Positions 1 through 8,120 of a DNA stretch of 57,681 nt are shown here, piece by piece; position 1 is the first letter of the stretch, and the number at the start of each line of letters is the position of its first letter. The notes under the pieces were generated by a model that ran no database searches, was not told where the DNA came from, and saw only the letters and a list, made by a program, of their open reading frames with translations. The translations under genes were made by a program, and so were the position numbers. Location of the stretch: contig CALZZE010000017.1 of assembly GCA_945830575.1 (NCBI GenBank), positions 1-57,681 on the forward strand, given 5' to 3'. This DNA is from an uncultured Subdoligranulum sp. Lineage in GTDB: Bacteria; Bacillota; Clostridia; Oscillospirales; Ruminococcaceae.

Positions 1-182
1 GAGTGATGGATTTTTTCGTTTGGGGGCTTGACTTTTAATAGTTAGTCTCCGTTCAGGTATCATCATTCCAACCGACCATACGGCCCGCACGGGATTCCTC
101 CGCCGTGCCGGATCCCATCATCATAAAGAATCCGAAAGAAAGAGAACAAGAAACACCGGTATGGCGGCAGGCCAGCAAAGAA

Positions 183-377
183 TCATGAGCAGCCCCAATG
201 CTGCTCGGCCCCAAAATGTATCCTTGCTGTCTTTCTCATTTTTTCAGGTTGAGGCGGCTTGCTGCGTCGCGGCCCGCTGGAGGCACTATGATCGCTGTGC
301 ATGTAGAGGGGGCCGTCATCATTATAGAGATAGTCGAGTTCGGCAGGCGACAGGTTGCTTTCGTTATCACGGAACAT
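183..377 (-). CDS. Small hypothetical protein, 64 aa
   Basis: An ORF starting ATGTTCCG with AAGGAG about nine bases upstream encodes a 64-residue polar protein (starts MFRDNESNLSPAELDYLYND). The good ribosome site is the main reason to believe it; the acidic, Leu/Tyr-rich first 30 residues look protein-like, while the Arg/Pro-rich second half could be frameshifted or noncoding. I recognise no family. It lies in the tail of the element that precedes the left att repeat, so it may be a fragment of an older mobile element. Overlapping ORFs on the other strand lack ribosome sites. Confidence 0.3.
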   Translation of the reverse strand: MFRDNESNLSPAELDYLYNDDGPLYMHSDHSASSGPRRSKPPQPEKMRKTARIHFGAEQHWGCS

Positions 378-592
378 ACACGCACGCTCCTTCTGTTTGA
401 CAGATTTCCGATTTCCTGCTATCTCCAGTATATATCAGGGCGTGTCCCACAAACCGGACAGTAAGGCTCCGATACATCTATTTTTCGTGCGGACGGCATT
501 TTCTTCTTGACTTCCTAAGCGTTCTGAGACATTATACTCGTAAGAAAGTAACTCACGATTCTATAAATGCCGTACATCTTGGAGGAAAACCT

Positions 593-1990
593 ATGCGTCC
601 ATTTTATTGCCGGGAGGAAGAGCTTAAAAAACTGAACAAGCGGTATTGCGGCGGAAAATTTGAGTGCATCATCATTTATGGAAGAAGGCGCGTTGGAAAG
701 ACTGCCTTGATCAATGAGTTCTGCAAGGATAAACCAACGGTTGTCTTTTCCGCTTTGAATACCACGGCAAAGGAGAATCTGGAGGCTCTCTCTAAATCAA
801 TCATGAGCTTTGAGCGGCCTGACAGGCAGTCCACGCCGGAGTTTCCGTCTTATGATGCGGCGTTGGATGAATTGACCGAGCTTTCCAAAGAGAATCGTAT
901 CGTCTTTGTCATTGACGAGTACCCATATCTTGCCAAGGCCATGCCTGCGATTTCTGCCATGCTGCAGCACACGATTGACCACAAATGGTCAGAATCGAAG
1001 ATGTATTTGATTCTTTGCGGGTCATCCATGAGCTTTATGGAAAGTCAGGTACTGGGCAGGGAAAGCCCGCTTTACGGAAGAAGAACCGGGCAGTTCAAAA
1101 TCGAACCCTTGGATTACAAAGAAACCGCCGTGTTCCATCCGAACCTGTCGGCGGAAGATAACGCCCTGATTTATGGCATTACGGGCGGAGTACCGCATTA
1201 TATCAACAAGCTGGACGTAACCAGCAGCGTGGATGAAGCACTTCTCGAAAATTTCTTTGACCGCTCCAGCTATCTGTATGAAGAACCGGTGAATCTGCTG
1301 AAACAGGAACTGCGGGAACCGGCACTATACAATGCCATCATCAAAGCAATCGCAGAAGGCGCCTCCCGGATGATTGAGATCAGCACGAAAACCGGCGAGG
1401 AGAATTCAATTGTATCCAAATATCTGAAAACTCTGATCGATTTGGGAATTGTAAAAAAAGAAACGCCGGTTACGGAAAAGCCGGGCAAGAAAACCATCTA
1501 CCGGTTGGCGGACCATTTTTTCCGCTTCTGGTATCGTTTTGTGCCGGTCAACAGGAGTGCGATTGATTCCGGCCGGATCGTGGAAACCTATCCCTCTGCG
1601 GTAAAACGATACCTCCCCGATTATATGGGGCTAATTTTTGAAAAGATGTGTCAGGATTATCTGCTGTACTACGCGAAGGATCTTCCCATCGAGCTGCGTG
1701 AGATCGGGCAGTGGTGGGGTACCGATCCCAAAAAGAAGAAACAGATTCAGATTGATCTCGTCGGAACGCCCATAGCTGGCAGGGACTATCTCATTGGTTC
1801 GTGGAACTATCAGAATGAGAAAGTCGGCATGGAGGAACTCGATTTGATAAGGGACTACGCCTCTGTGTTCAGACCGGGCTGCAATTTCCACTACTATATT
1901 TTCTCCAAAGGCGGATTCACGGAAAGTCTGCTTCAGGCACAGGCGCGCGGAGAAGTGCGGCTGGTAACACTGACAGGCCTTTATATGTAG
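593..1990 (+). CDS. AAA+ ATPase, archaeal-type ATPase_2 with DUF234-like C-terminus
   Basis: A 465-aa protein starting just after a GGAGG site. Residues 1-25 carry the typical opening (FYCREEELKKL), followed by a Walker A motif GRRRVGKTAL near residue 30 and a Walker B-like VFVIDEYPYL near residue 105. The C-terminal third (winged-helix region then a segment with FEKMCQDYLL and IQIDLVG) matches the DUF234 region of this family, which has a restriction-endonuclease-like look (E...D...). Family members are common beside mobile elements and are thought to act as NTP-driven DNA-handling or toxin-like proteins; the real role is unknown. It stands alone, and lies upstream of the left att repeat, so it probably belongs to an adjacent integrated element rather than the 26-kb one. 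Full length; no truncation seen. Confidence 0.8.
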   Translation: MRPFYCREEELKKLNKRYCGGKFECIIIYGRRRVGKTALINEFCKDKPTVVFSALNTTAKENLEALSKSIMSFERPDRQSTPEFPSYDAALDELTELSKENRIVFVIDEYPYLAKAMPAISAMLQHTIDHKWSESKMYLILCGSSMSFMESQVLGRESPLYGRRTGQFKIEPLDYKETAVFHPNLSAEDNALIYGITGGVPHYINKLDVTSSVDEALLENFFDRSSYLYEEPVNLLKQELREPALYNAIIKAIAEGASRMIEISTKTGEENSIVSKYLKTLIDLGIVKKETPVTEKPGKKTIYRLADHFFRFWYRFVPVNRSAIDSGRIVETYPSAVKRYLPDYMGLIFEKMCQDYLLYYAKDLPIELREIGQWWGTDPKKKKQIQIDLVGTPIAGRDYLIGSWNYQNEKVGMEELDLIRDYASVFRPGCNFHYYIFSKGGFTESLLQAQARGEVRLVTLTGLYM

Positions 1991-2102
1991 GGTGCGTCTC
2001 CTGAAACAGCCCTGCGATTGGAGATTTCTAATGGGGAAGCCAGCGCAGCTTTGTAAGATTCGACCCTGTTTTGCCTGTTTTCTTCTCGTTCTTCCTTCAA
2101 TC

Positions 2103-2157
2103 CTGACTACTGCCTGACGACTATCTGACCACTGTCTGACTACTGCCAGACTACTAT
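2103..2157 (+). repeat. Five tandem 11-bp repeats (CTGACTACTGC type)
   Basis: Five back-to-back 11-bp units at 2103, 2114, 2125, 2136 and 2147 with consensus CTGAC(T/C)ACTGC. They end about 134 bp before the left att core. Two related units with the same 11-bp period (TTGACCACCAT, CTGACCACTCC) lie about the same distance before the right att core. Direct repeats in helical phase at this distance from a crossover site are typical of integrase arm-type binding sites; that role is inferred. Confidence 0.7.
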
Positions 2158-2290
2158 TGGGGCGTTTTGAGAAATCCCACGATTTTGAACGGTGCAACAT
2201 CAATAACAGACGTCCGGGAAGCGTCTGCTAAACGCAGCACAACGAACAGAAACAACGTATGTACATTGGATTTTGAGGGCTGTCGCAGAA

Positions 2291-2501
2291 CTCCGACCCG
2301 GAAGGCCAGAGGTTCGAATCCTCCCGGTCGCACCAAAGGCAGCACCTTATGGGGTGCTGCTCTTTTTGTTTTGCATGGATTTTATGGAGCAGTAAAAGAG
2401 GGGGATTCGAACAGCCCGTGCCCCGCGCTTTGCGTCCCGCGGGGCAGAAACGCCCCGGTGGGGCGTTTCTAGGGCGCGGTTTGGCGAATCCCTTCGGGCG
2501 C
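2291..2501 (+). repeat. Left 211-bp att repeat with tRNA-Arg(CCG) 3' half
   Basis: Nearly identical to 28602-28812 (four differences seen by eye). Its first 45 bases (2291-2335) are the 3' half of a tRNA: anticodon loop with CCG, anticodon 3' strand, variable loop, T-arm with TTCGAAT, acceptor 3' strand CGGTCGC and encoded ACCA. Upstream bases do not complete the anticodon or acceptor stems, so this is not a full tRNA gene. Identity between copies starts exactly in the anticodon loop, a common crossover site for tyrosine recombinases. The repeat also contains the tRNA terminator and two GC hairpins (2420-2445 and 2446-2470). Confidence 0.9.
2338..2377 (+). terminator. Intrinsic terminator of the tRNA-Arg 3' end
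   Basis: The stem GCAGCACC / GGTGCTGC with a short loop is followed by TCTTTTTGTTTT, immediately after the tRNA CCA. It travels with the att repeat, so an element integrating here restores both the tRNA end and its terminator. Confidence 0.8.
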
Positions 2502-2506
2502 ACTTA

Positions 2507-2548
2507 AAAACCTCATTGCAATGTGTTTTTGCAATGAGGTTTTTTCAT
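2507..2548 (+). terminator. Intrinsic terminator after the left att repeat
   Basis: Long stem CCTCATTGCAA / TTGCAATGAGG with a TGTGTTT loop and a run of six T. A decayed version of the same hairpin follows the right att repeat (around 28823-28860), which shows that homology between the two ends extends past the 211-bp repeat. Confidence 0.75.
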
Positions 2549-2647
2549 TCAATTGTATGTGAAATAATTATTCTACCATAATGTCATTGACAACTCCGGC
2601 TTAAAATCGTATTATAAATGCACCACCTGCTATATTTTAGCGATATG

Positions 2648-2722
2648 GCGTATTAGCTCAGCTGGACAGAGCATTTCCTTCGCAGGGGATAGGTCAAGGG
2701 TTCGAATCCCTTATACGATTAT
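2648..2722 (+). tRNA. Degenerate tRNA-like gene, anticodon CGC (Ala?)
   Basis: The sequence folds as a cloverleaf: acceptor 5' strand GGCGTAT, D-arm GCTC...GAGC, anticodon arm TTTCC-TTCGCAG-GGGAT, T-arm AAGGG-TTCGAAT-CCCTT and acceptor 3' strand ATACGAT. The anticodon would be CGC. There are mismatches at acceptor pair 2 (G-A) and anticodon pair 27-43 (T-T), and no CCA is encoded. It sits inside the mobile element between the att repeat and the integrase operon. It may be an element-borne tRNA, a decayed one, or a remnant att site of another element. Confidence 0.5.
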
Positions 2723-2778
2723 TGTGCGCCTATGGCGCTTTTACATGGGAGTAACAGCATTTTGTTGGCCACTCCCTT

Positions 2779-3051
2779 TTATATTAGTTTTATTAACATA
2801 TCGTCTGCTGCGTCCGTGTACTGCCCTTTTGATAGCCATTCGTTCCTCAGTCGATTTATGGCGGTCCGCATAAGGCAAATTTCTTTTGTGGAAAAAGCGG
2901 CTTTTTTATCAGCTGGTAGAGAATTGATTTTCAGTATCAATCTTCCCGAATCCTGTGTGCTATGCCCAAGTTCCCTTTCTTGATAGTAATACGGAGCAAG
3001 AGCTTTCAGCAGGATACTTTTGTTCGCACGGGTCAATTTGATTTTTCTCAT
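2779..3051 (-). CDS. Small basic element-end protein, 90 aa (paralogue 1)
   Basis: A 90-aa Lys/Arg-rich protein (starts MRKIKLTRANKSILLKAL) whose start codon overlaps the stop of the upstream integrase gene by four bases (ATGA), so the two are probably co-translated. A paralogue of equal length follows the right att repeat, more than half identical by eye. The C-terminus KGQYTDAADDMLIKL is the best-conserved stretch between the two. No known domain recognised; the location suggests a recombination directionality or accessory DNA-binding factor, which is inference only. Confidence 0.7.
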   Translation of the reverse strand: MRKIKLTRANKSILLKALAPYYYQERELGHSTQDSGRLILKINSLPADKKAAFSTKEICLMRTAINRLRNEWLSKGQYTDAADDMLIKLI

Positions 3052-4223
3052 AGTCCAATCGCCTTTCCGAGTTTCTCTTGTGCCTTGCGTTTGTTCTTGT
3101 CAAACGCATGGGCATAAATATCCAATGTAGTGCTTGCTTGTGCATGACCAAGCAGGCTGGCAACCGTTCGTACATCCACGCCCTGTGAAATCAGCAAGCT
3201 GGCGTTTGTGTGTCGCAAGCTATGCACATTCAAATCCAGCGGCAAGTTGTTTGCTTTCAAAATCAGCTTGAAGCGATAGGTAAATGTGCAGGGATTCATC
3301 GGCTTTCCATTAGGTTGGCGGAACAGGTAGTCATCCTCGTCAACGGTTTCGTTCGCGGTCTGCTGCCTATCCCACTCACACTCTTTCCGCCACGCCTTGA
3401 GTAGCTGGCACATTTCTTTGCTCAAGTAGACCATACGATCACCGCTGCTGGTCTTGGGGTCCTTGGTAATAGACTCTTGGTGGCTCAACTTCACGACTCC
3501 TCGCTGTACATGGATTGTACGTTTGCGCCAGTTGATGTCACTCCATTTTAATCCACAGGCTTCCCCGCGCCGCAAACCAGTTGCCAGCACCAGCTTGAAA
3601 TAGGTTTCGTACTTCATACTCTGACCTTCAAACGCTGTAATCAGCTTTTTGACGGTTTCCTCGTCAGCTACCGGGCGCTCTTTCTTTTGTCCTTTCGGTT
3701 TGTAACATCTCCATGCGGGATTGTGAGTAAGGTATCCCTCGTCCACAGCCGCCGATAGGATGCCGCACAGCGTGTTGTGTAAACCTTCGACTGACTTCTC
3801 GGACAGGTTTCCTCTGCCGTCCAAACGCGGGCTGTGCCGCATTTCTTCGTAAAACTCACGGATAACTTCTTTTCGCAAATCCGTCAGCTTGTAGATTCCC
3901 AGTGCCGGCAGGATGCGCCGGATATCCTGCAAATCTCGTTGGTATGTAGAGTCCGCCAGCTTCTTCGGTCCTATGTCAGCCGCCCAATGCTCAATGTACT
4001 TTGCCAGCGTAATGCTGCGGTTAATGGGTTCCGGCGTATGCTGAACCTCGCGCTCAAATAGAATCGCCTGTTCCTTTACCCATTTCTCTGCCTGCTTCGG
4101 CGTATACTCCTTGGGTGGCTTGACTGTTTTCTGCACGGATTTCAGCCTGTTGCCCTCATAATCGTACCCACGGGATACCACGATCAAATAGCTATTACTG
4201 CCGCGTTTTCTGATAGACGCCAT
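3048..4223 (-). CDS. Tyrosine recombinase / integrase (first)
   Basis: A 391-aa integrase. I place the start at the Met of MASIRKRGS because AAAGGAG lies 10 bases before it; the reading frame is open further upstream but without a ribosome site. Residues ~1-60 resemble an arm-type DNA-binding domain, ~70-170 the SAM-like core-binding domain, and the rest the catalytic domain: Arg in ATGLRRGEACGLKW (~217), HxxR in HSLRHTNAS (~336), His in LLGHAQAST, and the nucleophile Tyr in TTLDIYAHAF (~368). All key residues are present, so it should be active. It lies next to the left att repeat and reads toward it, so it is the likely recombinase for the tRNA-Arg sites. The 90-aa gene is coupled downstream. 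Confidence 0.93.
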   Translation of the reverse strand: MASIRKRGSNSYLIVVSRGYDYEGNRLKSVQKTVKPPKEYTPKQAEKWVKEQAILFEREVQHTPEPINRSITLAKYIEHWAADIGPKKLADSTYQRDLQDIRRILPALGIYKLTDLRKEVIREFYEEMRHSPRLDGRGNLSEKSVEGLHNTLCGILSAAVDEGYLTHNPAWRCYKPKGQKKERPVADEETVKKLITAFEGQSMKYETYFKLVLATGLRRGEACGLKWSDINWRKRTIHVQRGVVKLSHQESITKDPKTSSGDRMVYLSKEMCQLLKAWRKECEWDRQQTANETVDEDDYLFRQPNGKPMNPCTFTYRFKLILKANNLPLDLNVHSLRHTNASLLISQGVDVRTVASLLGHAQASTTLDIYAHAFDKNKRKAQEKLGKAIGL

Positions 4224-4385
4224 TGTTTTCAACGCTCCTTTGTATGTTTTATTGACCTGCGGTACTACAAAGCATATCGACAACTGCGACAGAAAGCTAT
4301 CACCACACCCAACAATCTTTTGCTTGAAATTCTACCTATTACTGACAAAAACGGCATCGTCATCTCTGACGGTGCCGCCTGCTAT

Positions 4386-5585
4386 TTAACCTGCTTTCTT
4401 GGCTTTTCTATTCTTATTTTTCATAAATGCAACATAGCACGGATTTTGGTTGTTCAGCAGATCTTGCATCAGGTTTGCCGCCTGACGCTTCGCCACGTCC
4501 TGCGGGTGGCAGTAGGTGCGCTCCAAAAATGCCGTATCCGCATGACCCAGCAGGGATGCCGCCACCTGTTTGCTGGTACCCTCCTGCAGCAGATAGGTTG
4601 CGTAGAAATGCCGCAGAGTGTGCAGGTGATAATCTTCCGATAGCCCACACTTTTTATATAACTTGCGCAGATGCCGTGTAAAAGAATCCGGGTGCGGCAC
4701 ATGACCATCGGGGTCTGTAAAAATCGGCTGCTCTCTATCCGGAACGCCGCTATGCAGCACCTGCTGCTGTCGCAGCGCCATCAGAAGCTCCCATATCCCC
4801 AGCGGAATGGTTACAATCCGTTCCCGATGGCTCTTGGTGTCGCTCTCAACAATCTGCCCGGATGCACAGCTACGGGAACGGCGGACGGTCAGTTCACAAG
4901 CACCGGTTATGTCCCTCCATTGCAGGGCGCACAGTTCCCCACGCCGCAATCCGGTCGTAATTGCCAAGGTATAATAGGCGCGATACAGAATCGGTTCGTT
5001 CTGAATCGTCCGCATTAGTTTACTCATTTCATACTTCTGCGGAATATGCTGCACCTCCTTTTCAAAATGCTTTTTCCGAACGCGGTGCGCCGGATTAAAC
5101 GGAATAATGTCATTTTTCTTGGCATCCTCCAGTACCGAGGAAACCGTTTCCAGATATTTCTGCACAGTTGTTTCCTTGATGCAGTTTCCACCACGTCCGG
5201 GGCGCTTGCGCAGTTCCTCACACATTTCCTCTAAGGTCATGGGGAGCAGCTTTGCAAGCGGAATACCGCCAATCAATGGGTAGACAATATCCAGATTGCG
5301 TTTGTACCCTGCATAGGTGGTAGCTTTGAAAAACGGTTCCTGCCGCTTGAGCCAGTTTTCGGCGTACTGTTCAAAGTGGGTCTGGTCGCTTTCCTCGACA
5401 CCATACTTGAACTTTTTCTCGATGCGTTCCGCTTCAGCCATGACATACTGCTGAATGCCGCGCTTTGGCACAGATGATGGCACGGTGATAGTCTGCGCTT
5501 TCATTCGCTTCTGACCATTGACCTTATAGCCGTTGCAGACAGTGATTTTGAATTTTCGTTCAGATTTTTTCTTGATGTATGCCAT
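4386..5585 (-). CDS. Tyrosine recombinase / integrase (second)
   Basis: A 399-aa recombinase with its start at MAYIKKKSERK, preceded by AAGGAGG. Catalytic residues are all visible: Arg in TTGLRRGELCALQW (~213), HxxR in HTLRHFYAT (~324), His in LLGHADTAF, Tyr in ERTYCHPQD (~357). It shares general architecture with the neighbouring integrase but is clearly different in sequence, so this is not a recent duplication. It lies 162 bp upstream of the first integrase on the same strand. Two adjacent recombinases may act together, or one may be a relic of a nested insertion. Two AGCGTCAT motifs lie just upstream, between it and the Rep gene. Confidence 0.93.
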   Translation of the reverse strand: MAYIKKKSERKFKITVCNGYKVNGQKRMKAQTITVPSSVPKRGIQQYVMAEAERIEKKFKYGVEESDQTHFEQYAENWLKRQEPFFKATTYAGYKRNLDIVYPLIGGIPLAKLLPMTLEEMCEELRKRPGRGGNCIKETTVQKYLETVSSVLEDAKKNDIIPFNPAHRVRKKHFEKEVQHIPQKYEMSKLMRTIQNEPILYRAYYTLAITTGLRRGELCALQWRDITGACELTVRRSRSCASGQIVESDTKSHRERIVTIPLGIWELLMALRQQQVLHSGVPDREQPIFTDPDGHVPHPDSFTRHLRKLYKKCGLSEDYHLHTLRHFYATYLLQEGTSKQVAASLLGHADTAFLERTYCHPQDVAKRQAANLMQDLLNNQNPCYVAFMKNKNRKAKKAG

Positions 5586-5612
5586 TGTACCTCCTTGCTT
5601 GTAAATCAAATC

Positions 5613-5871
5613 AGCGTCATTGCTGATTTTAGCGTCATTTTTCCATTTCAACATTTCAAAAATACCGTCATTCTTTGTAAATGTAATATTTGACGTACTT
5701 ACGATTTCTTTTTTCGCAAAAGTGGTTGCTTTGTATAGGGTTACGCCCCATATTTTCCGCGCCAAGGCTTGGCCGATGACGCTAATGACGCTTGTGACGC
5801 TATTTTTGAGATATCCCAGCCGGATAATTGAGTTATGTCAATATCAGCGTCATTAGCGTCATCAGCGTCAT
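5613..5871. repeat. Iteron-like array of AGCGTCAT motifs
   Basis: Eight copies of AGCGTCAT or its complement: forward at 5613, 5631, 5846, 5855, 5864; reverse at 5776, 5785 and (one base off) 5794. The two triplets each have an exact 9-bp period and are inverted to each other about 45 bp apart, so they could pair as a long hairpin. Six copies lie inside the 3' end of the RepA-like gene, where they encode Asp/Ala/Asn and Ala/Ser repeats. Iterons next to or inside a replication-initiator gene are typical of plasmid and element origins, so this may be a replication origin; inferred. Confidence 0.6.
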
Positions 5872-6853
5872 TTTCAGAATGGGAAAACTTCAGCAAGCGC
5901 GTCTGCGATGTGCGATGCGTTTCATAGTGGATATCCTTTGGTACAAATACCGTGTCAAAGTGTTCCACGATTTTTCGGGTAAGCTTATGGGGCAAAACGC
6001 CGTCAACACCAGCTGCAGACAACAACTCGGTAGCAGTTCCCTGCCACTTTCCGGCTTGCTCGATGTATTCTGCAACTCTCCAAAGATATTCCGGCACAGC
6101 TTTCAGTCGCTGTTCTTCTGCGGTTTCTTCCTCGTCCAACAGCCAAATGCAGTTTCCCTCATGCAGATACAGCGTTCGCCTGTCCAAATCACGCCCGGTC
6201 AGGATAATGTCAGCATTCTTGCTCGTTCGCTTGCGCTGCATAACCCATGTGGTGTCCGCTGCGCCCATCAAACCATTGGAGCCGGAAATCTTGTCAAAGG
6301 GGTCGGACGCAGCCTGTTTACGCAGATGATGAATCAGCAGAATACAGATGCCGTACTTGTCTGCCAGAGATTTCAGCGCACTGACGTCCTTGTAGTCGCT
6401 GGCGTACATACTGCCGCTTTGGTCGCAGGAGCGCACTTTCTGCAAGGTGTCAATGACTACCAGCCCGGTATCCGGATAGTTATGAACAAAGTCCACAATC
6501 TGTTCCTCCAATCCTTGTCCGATACTTTGGCATTCGGTTTGCAGAATCAGCTTTTCTGGCGTATCCTCGCTGCCCACAAGCCGGAACAGACGGTCTTGCA
6601 GGCGGTTAAGCGTGTCCTCCAACGAGAGGTACAGCACCGTGCGCGACTCAATTTCTCGCCCCCACACCGGCTTACCCTGTGCGACCTGCAGGCAAAGCCA
6701 TAGCGTCAGCCAGCTTTTGCCTGCTTTGCTGGGACCTGCAAACAATGCCAGTCCTGCCGGAAGCAAGCCGGGAATAATCCACTTTACGGGCGGTAGCGGT
6801 GTAGAGAGCAGTTCTTCTGCAGTGATTGCTTTCGGAAGTTTCGTAAAAGTCAT
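5741..6853 (-). CDS. RepA-like RecA-fold ATPase (AAA_25 family)
   Basis: A 370-aa ATPase of the RepA/AAA_25 type: hexameric helicases that serve plasmid and element replication. Walker A is FAGPSKAGKSW near residue 44, Walker B LVVIDTLQKV near 132, followed by a conserved LLIHHLRK segment near 172. I chose the Met of MTFTKLPKA as start because AAAGG lies eight bases before it; upstream Met codons are too close to or ahead of the ribosome site. The last 60 residues contain a low-complexity run (DADDANDADID, then ASQASLASSA) encoded by iteron repeats. Located upstream of the two integrase genes on the same strand. No relaxase or conjugation genes are seen, so the element is probably mobilised by a helper or moves by excision only. 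Confidence 0.85.
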   Translation of the reverse strand: MTFTKLPKAITAEELLSTPLPPVKWIIPGLLPAGLALFAGPSKAGKSWLTLWLCLQVAQGKPVWGREIESRTVLYLSLEDTLNRLQDRLFRLVGSEDTPEKLILQTECQSIGQGLEEQIVDFVHNYPDTGLVVIDTLQKVRSCDQSGSMYASDYKDVSALKSLADKYGICILLIHHLRKQAASDPFDKISGSNGLMGAADTTWVMQRKRTSKNADIILTGRDLDRRTLYLHEGNCIWLLDEEETAEEQRLKAVPEYLWRVAEYIEQAGKWQGTATELLSAAGVDGVLPHKLTRKIVEHFDTVFVPKDIHYETHRTSQTRLLKFSHSENDADDANDADIDITQLSGWDISKIASQASLASSAKPWRGKYGA

Positions 6854-7069
6854 TTGCATCATCCTTTCTTGTTTGGTATACATCTATTATCTCATAGTAT
6901 CGTAATTTTGCGTGTAATAAGTTTTACTCTCTAGTGTTAAGTTGCACGGCTCGCGCCGTCCCACAGCCCCGCAGACGCGCCAAATAGCGGCTTTACGGGC
7001 AGCTTCGCGTCCGTGTCCGATGCTGGACATTAGCCCCACACAGGGCGCGTTTGGGCGCGGTATGCGAGC

Positions 7070-7131
7070 GAATCAGATTTGATTCACTCTTTCGGTTTTG
7101 ATCCAAGATAGTGAATCCGTTCTGATTCACT
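7070..7131. promoter_or_regulatory. GTGAATC inverted repeats (sites 1-2)
   Basis: GAATCA-GAT-TTGATTC at 7070-7085 and AGTGAATC-CGTTCT-GATTCACT at 7110-7131 are palindromic and share the GTGAATC half-site with the two larger palindromes at 7921-8002. The spread of one half-site over four palindromes suggests a binding site for a dimeric protein. Confidence 0.5.
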
Positions 7132-7232
7132 CTGGAGGTCCGCGGGCATAATGAACACTTCTTTTTGCCATTTGCTCATCTCCTTTTTTGTCGTTTCGTG
7201 TAACTCTTTTGAATACACCTTCCGGGGAGAAA

Positions 7233-7286
7233 AAAGAGCCCGGAGAACCTTACCGATTTGGTAAGGCCCTCCGGGCTCTTTCTATA
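7233..7286. terminator. Strong intrinsic terminator
   Basis: Stem AAAGAGCCCGGAG / CTCCGGGCTCTTT, with an inner pair CCTTACC / GGTAAGG around GATTT. T-rich sequence follows on both strands, so it may work in both directions. No gene ends right beside it. Confidence 0.75.
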
Positions 7287-7920
7287 TTTTCTCTGTTTTA
7301 TCCGGGCGTGGGGGTACACTTTCCCCGCAAATTTTGATGTGAATTCAATAAAAATCAAATAATGCGCGTAATAGCGTCAATCACGCGGTTATGTAAATAA
7401 TAAAAGAAACCACGTACATCAAAATAAATGCTGAAGAAAAATGTCTAATTTGCCGCTCGCCCCCAGACATGGGAACATAACAGGCAGACCGCTGGCAGCA
7501 GCCGTTCACTGACCTTGTAAGGATCTTACTGATTCCAATCCAAACGCCGTCACCCCATCTGACGCGTGGGGCAGCAGGAGTATCATCATGCCCTCTCCCC
7601 AGTCGCGGGTTATGGTCTGCCGTGACCATGCTGTGCGCCCCACCGGGAGAGTAAAGTACCTGTTATGCTGTGTATTCAGTTGTAAAGGTGCTGTGCAGAG
7701 ATTCTCTGCAAATTCAGGATAACACAGAGTTCACCAGCCTGTCAATGGAAGGTGCACAGATTTGAGAAAATTGTAACATTTGCGTAGCCTCGGGGGTTTG
7801 GGGTTCACCCCAAAAATTCGTTTGTGGATATCCAAATGCTATGCTTGCAAAACCATCTGCCAGCAGGTGGGGGGGCTTTTGGGTCCCTCTTTCGTCCCAG
7901 TCGGTGGGAAAACCGGCTGG

Positions 7921-8002
7921 GGGAGTGAACCATGCTATGATTCACTCCCTGCTGCCATTTCCTGTTCACTCAGAAAAAGTGAATCATAGCATGATTCACT
8001 TT
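7921..8002. promoter_or_regulatory. Two long AGTGAATCAT palindromes (sites 3-4)
   Basis: Site 3 (7921-7949) has 13-bp arms around GCT with one mismatch. Site 4 (7976-8002) has perfect 12-bp arms AAAGTGAATCAT / ATGATTCACTTT around AGC. The two centres are 54 bp apart. They lie 120-200 bp upstream of the DUF188 gene and may be operators for the cargo genes or structural sites of the element; function inferred. Confidence 0.6.
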
Positions 8003-8120
8003 TGGGGAAAAACCGGTTTCGCTTGTTCAAAAAACAGAAGATAATCACTGCTGTTGGCACAGAAATCTGCTACAATAAAAGGAAAACGCTGCCCATAAGT
8101 GGTGGTTGGAGGGGAATACA

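Larger units (their letters stand above)
6854..8120. other. 1.27-kb noncoding control region
   Basis: I see no convincing gene here; ORFs on either strand lack ribosome sites and family features. It contains GC-rich sequence at 6950-7070, GTGAATC/GATTCAC inverted repeats at 7070-7131, a strong terminator at 7233-7283, and two further palindromes at 7921-8002. It separates the leftward recombination/replication genes from the rightward cargo and is a plausible site for an origin, transfer origin or operators. Confidence 0.6.

Noticed and set aside
2103-2157. CRISPR array
   Set aside because: Units are 11 bp and tandem with no spacers; no cas genes in the window.
2401-2420. Reverse-strand T-arm-like TTCGAATCCCCC as another tRNA
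   Set aside because: Only the T-loop-like piece is present; no cloverleaf can be built around it.
7381-7629. 82-aa reverse ORF in the control region
   Set aside because: No ribosome site, no similarity and a mixed composition; region treated as noncoding.
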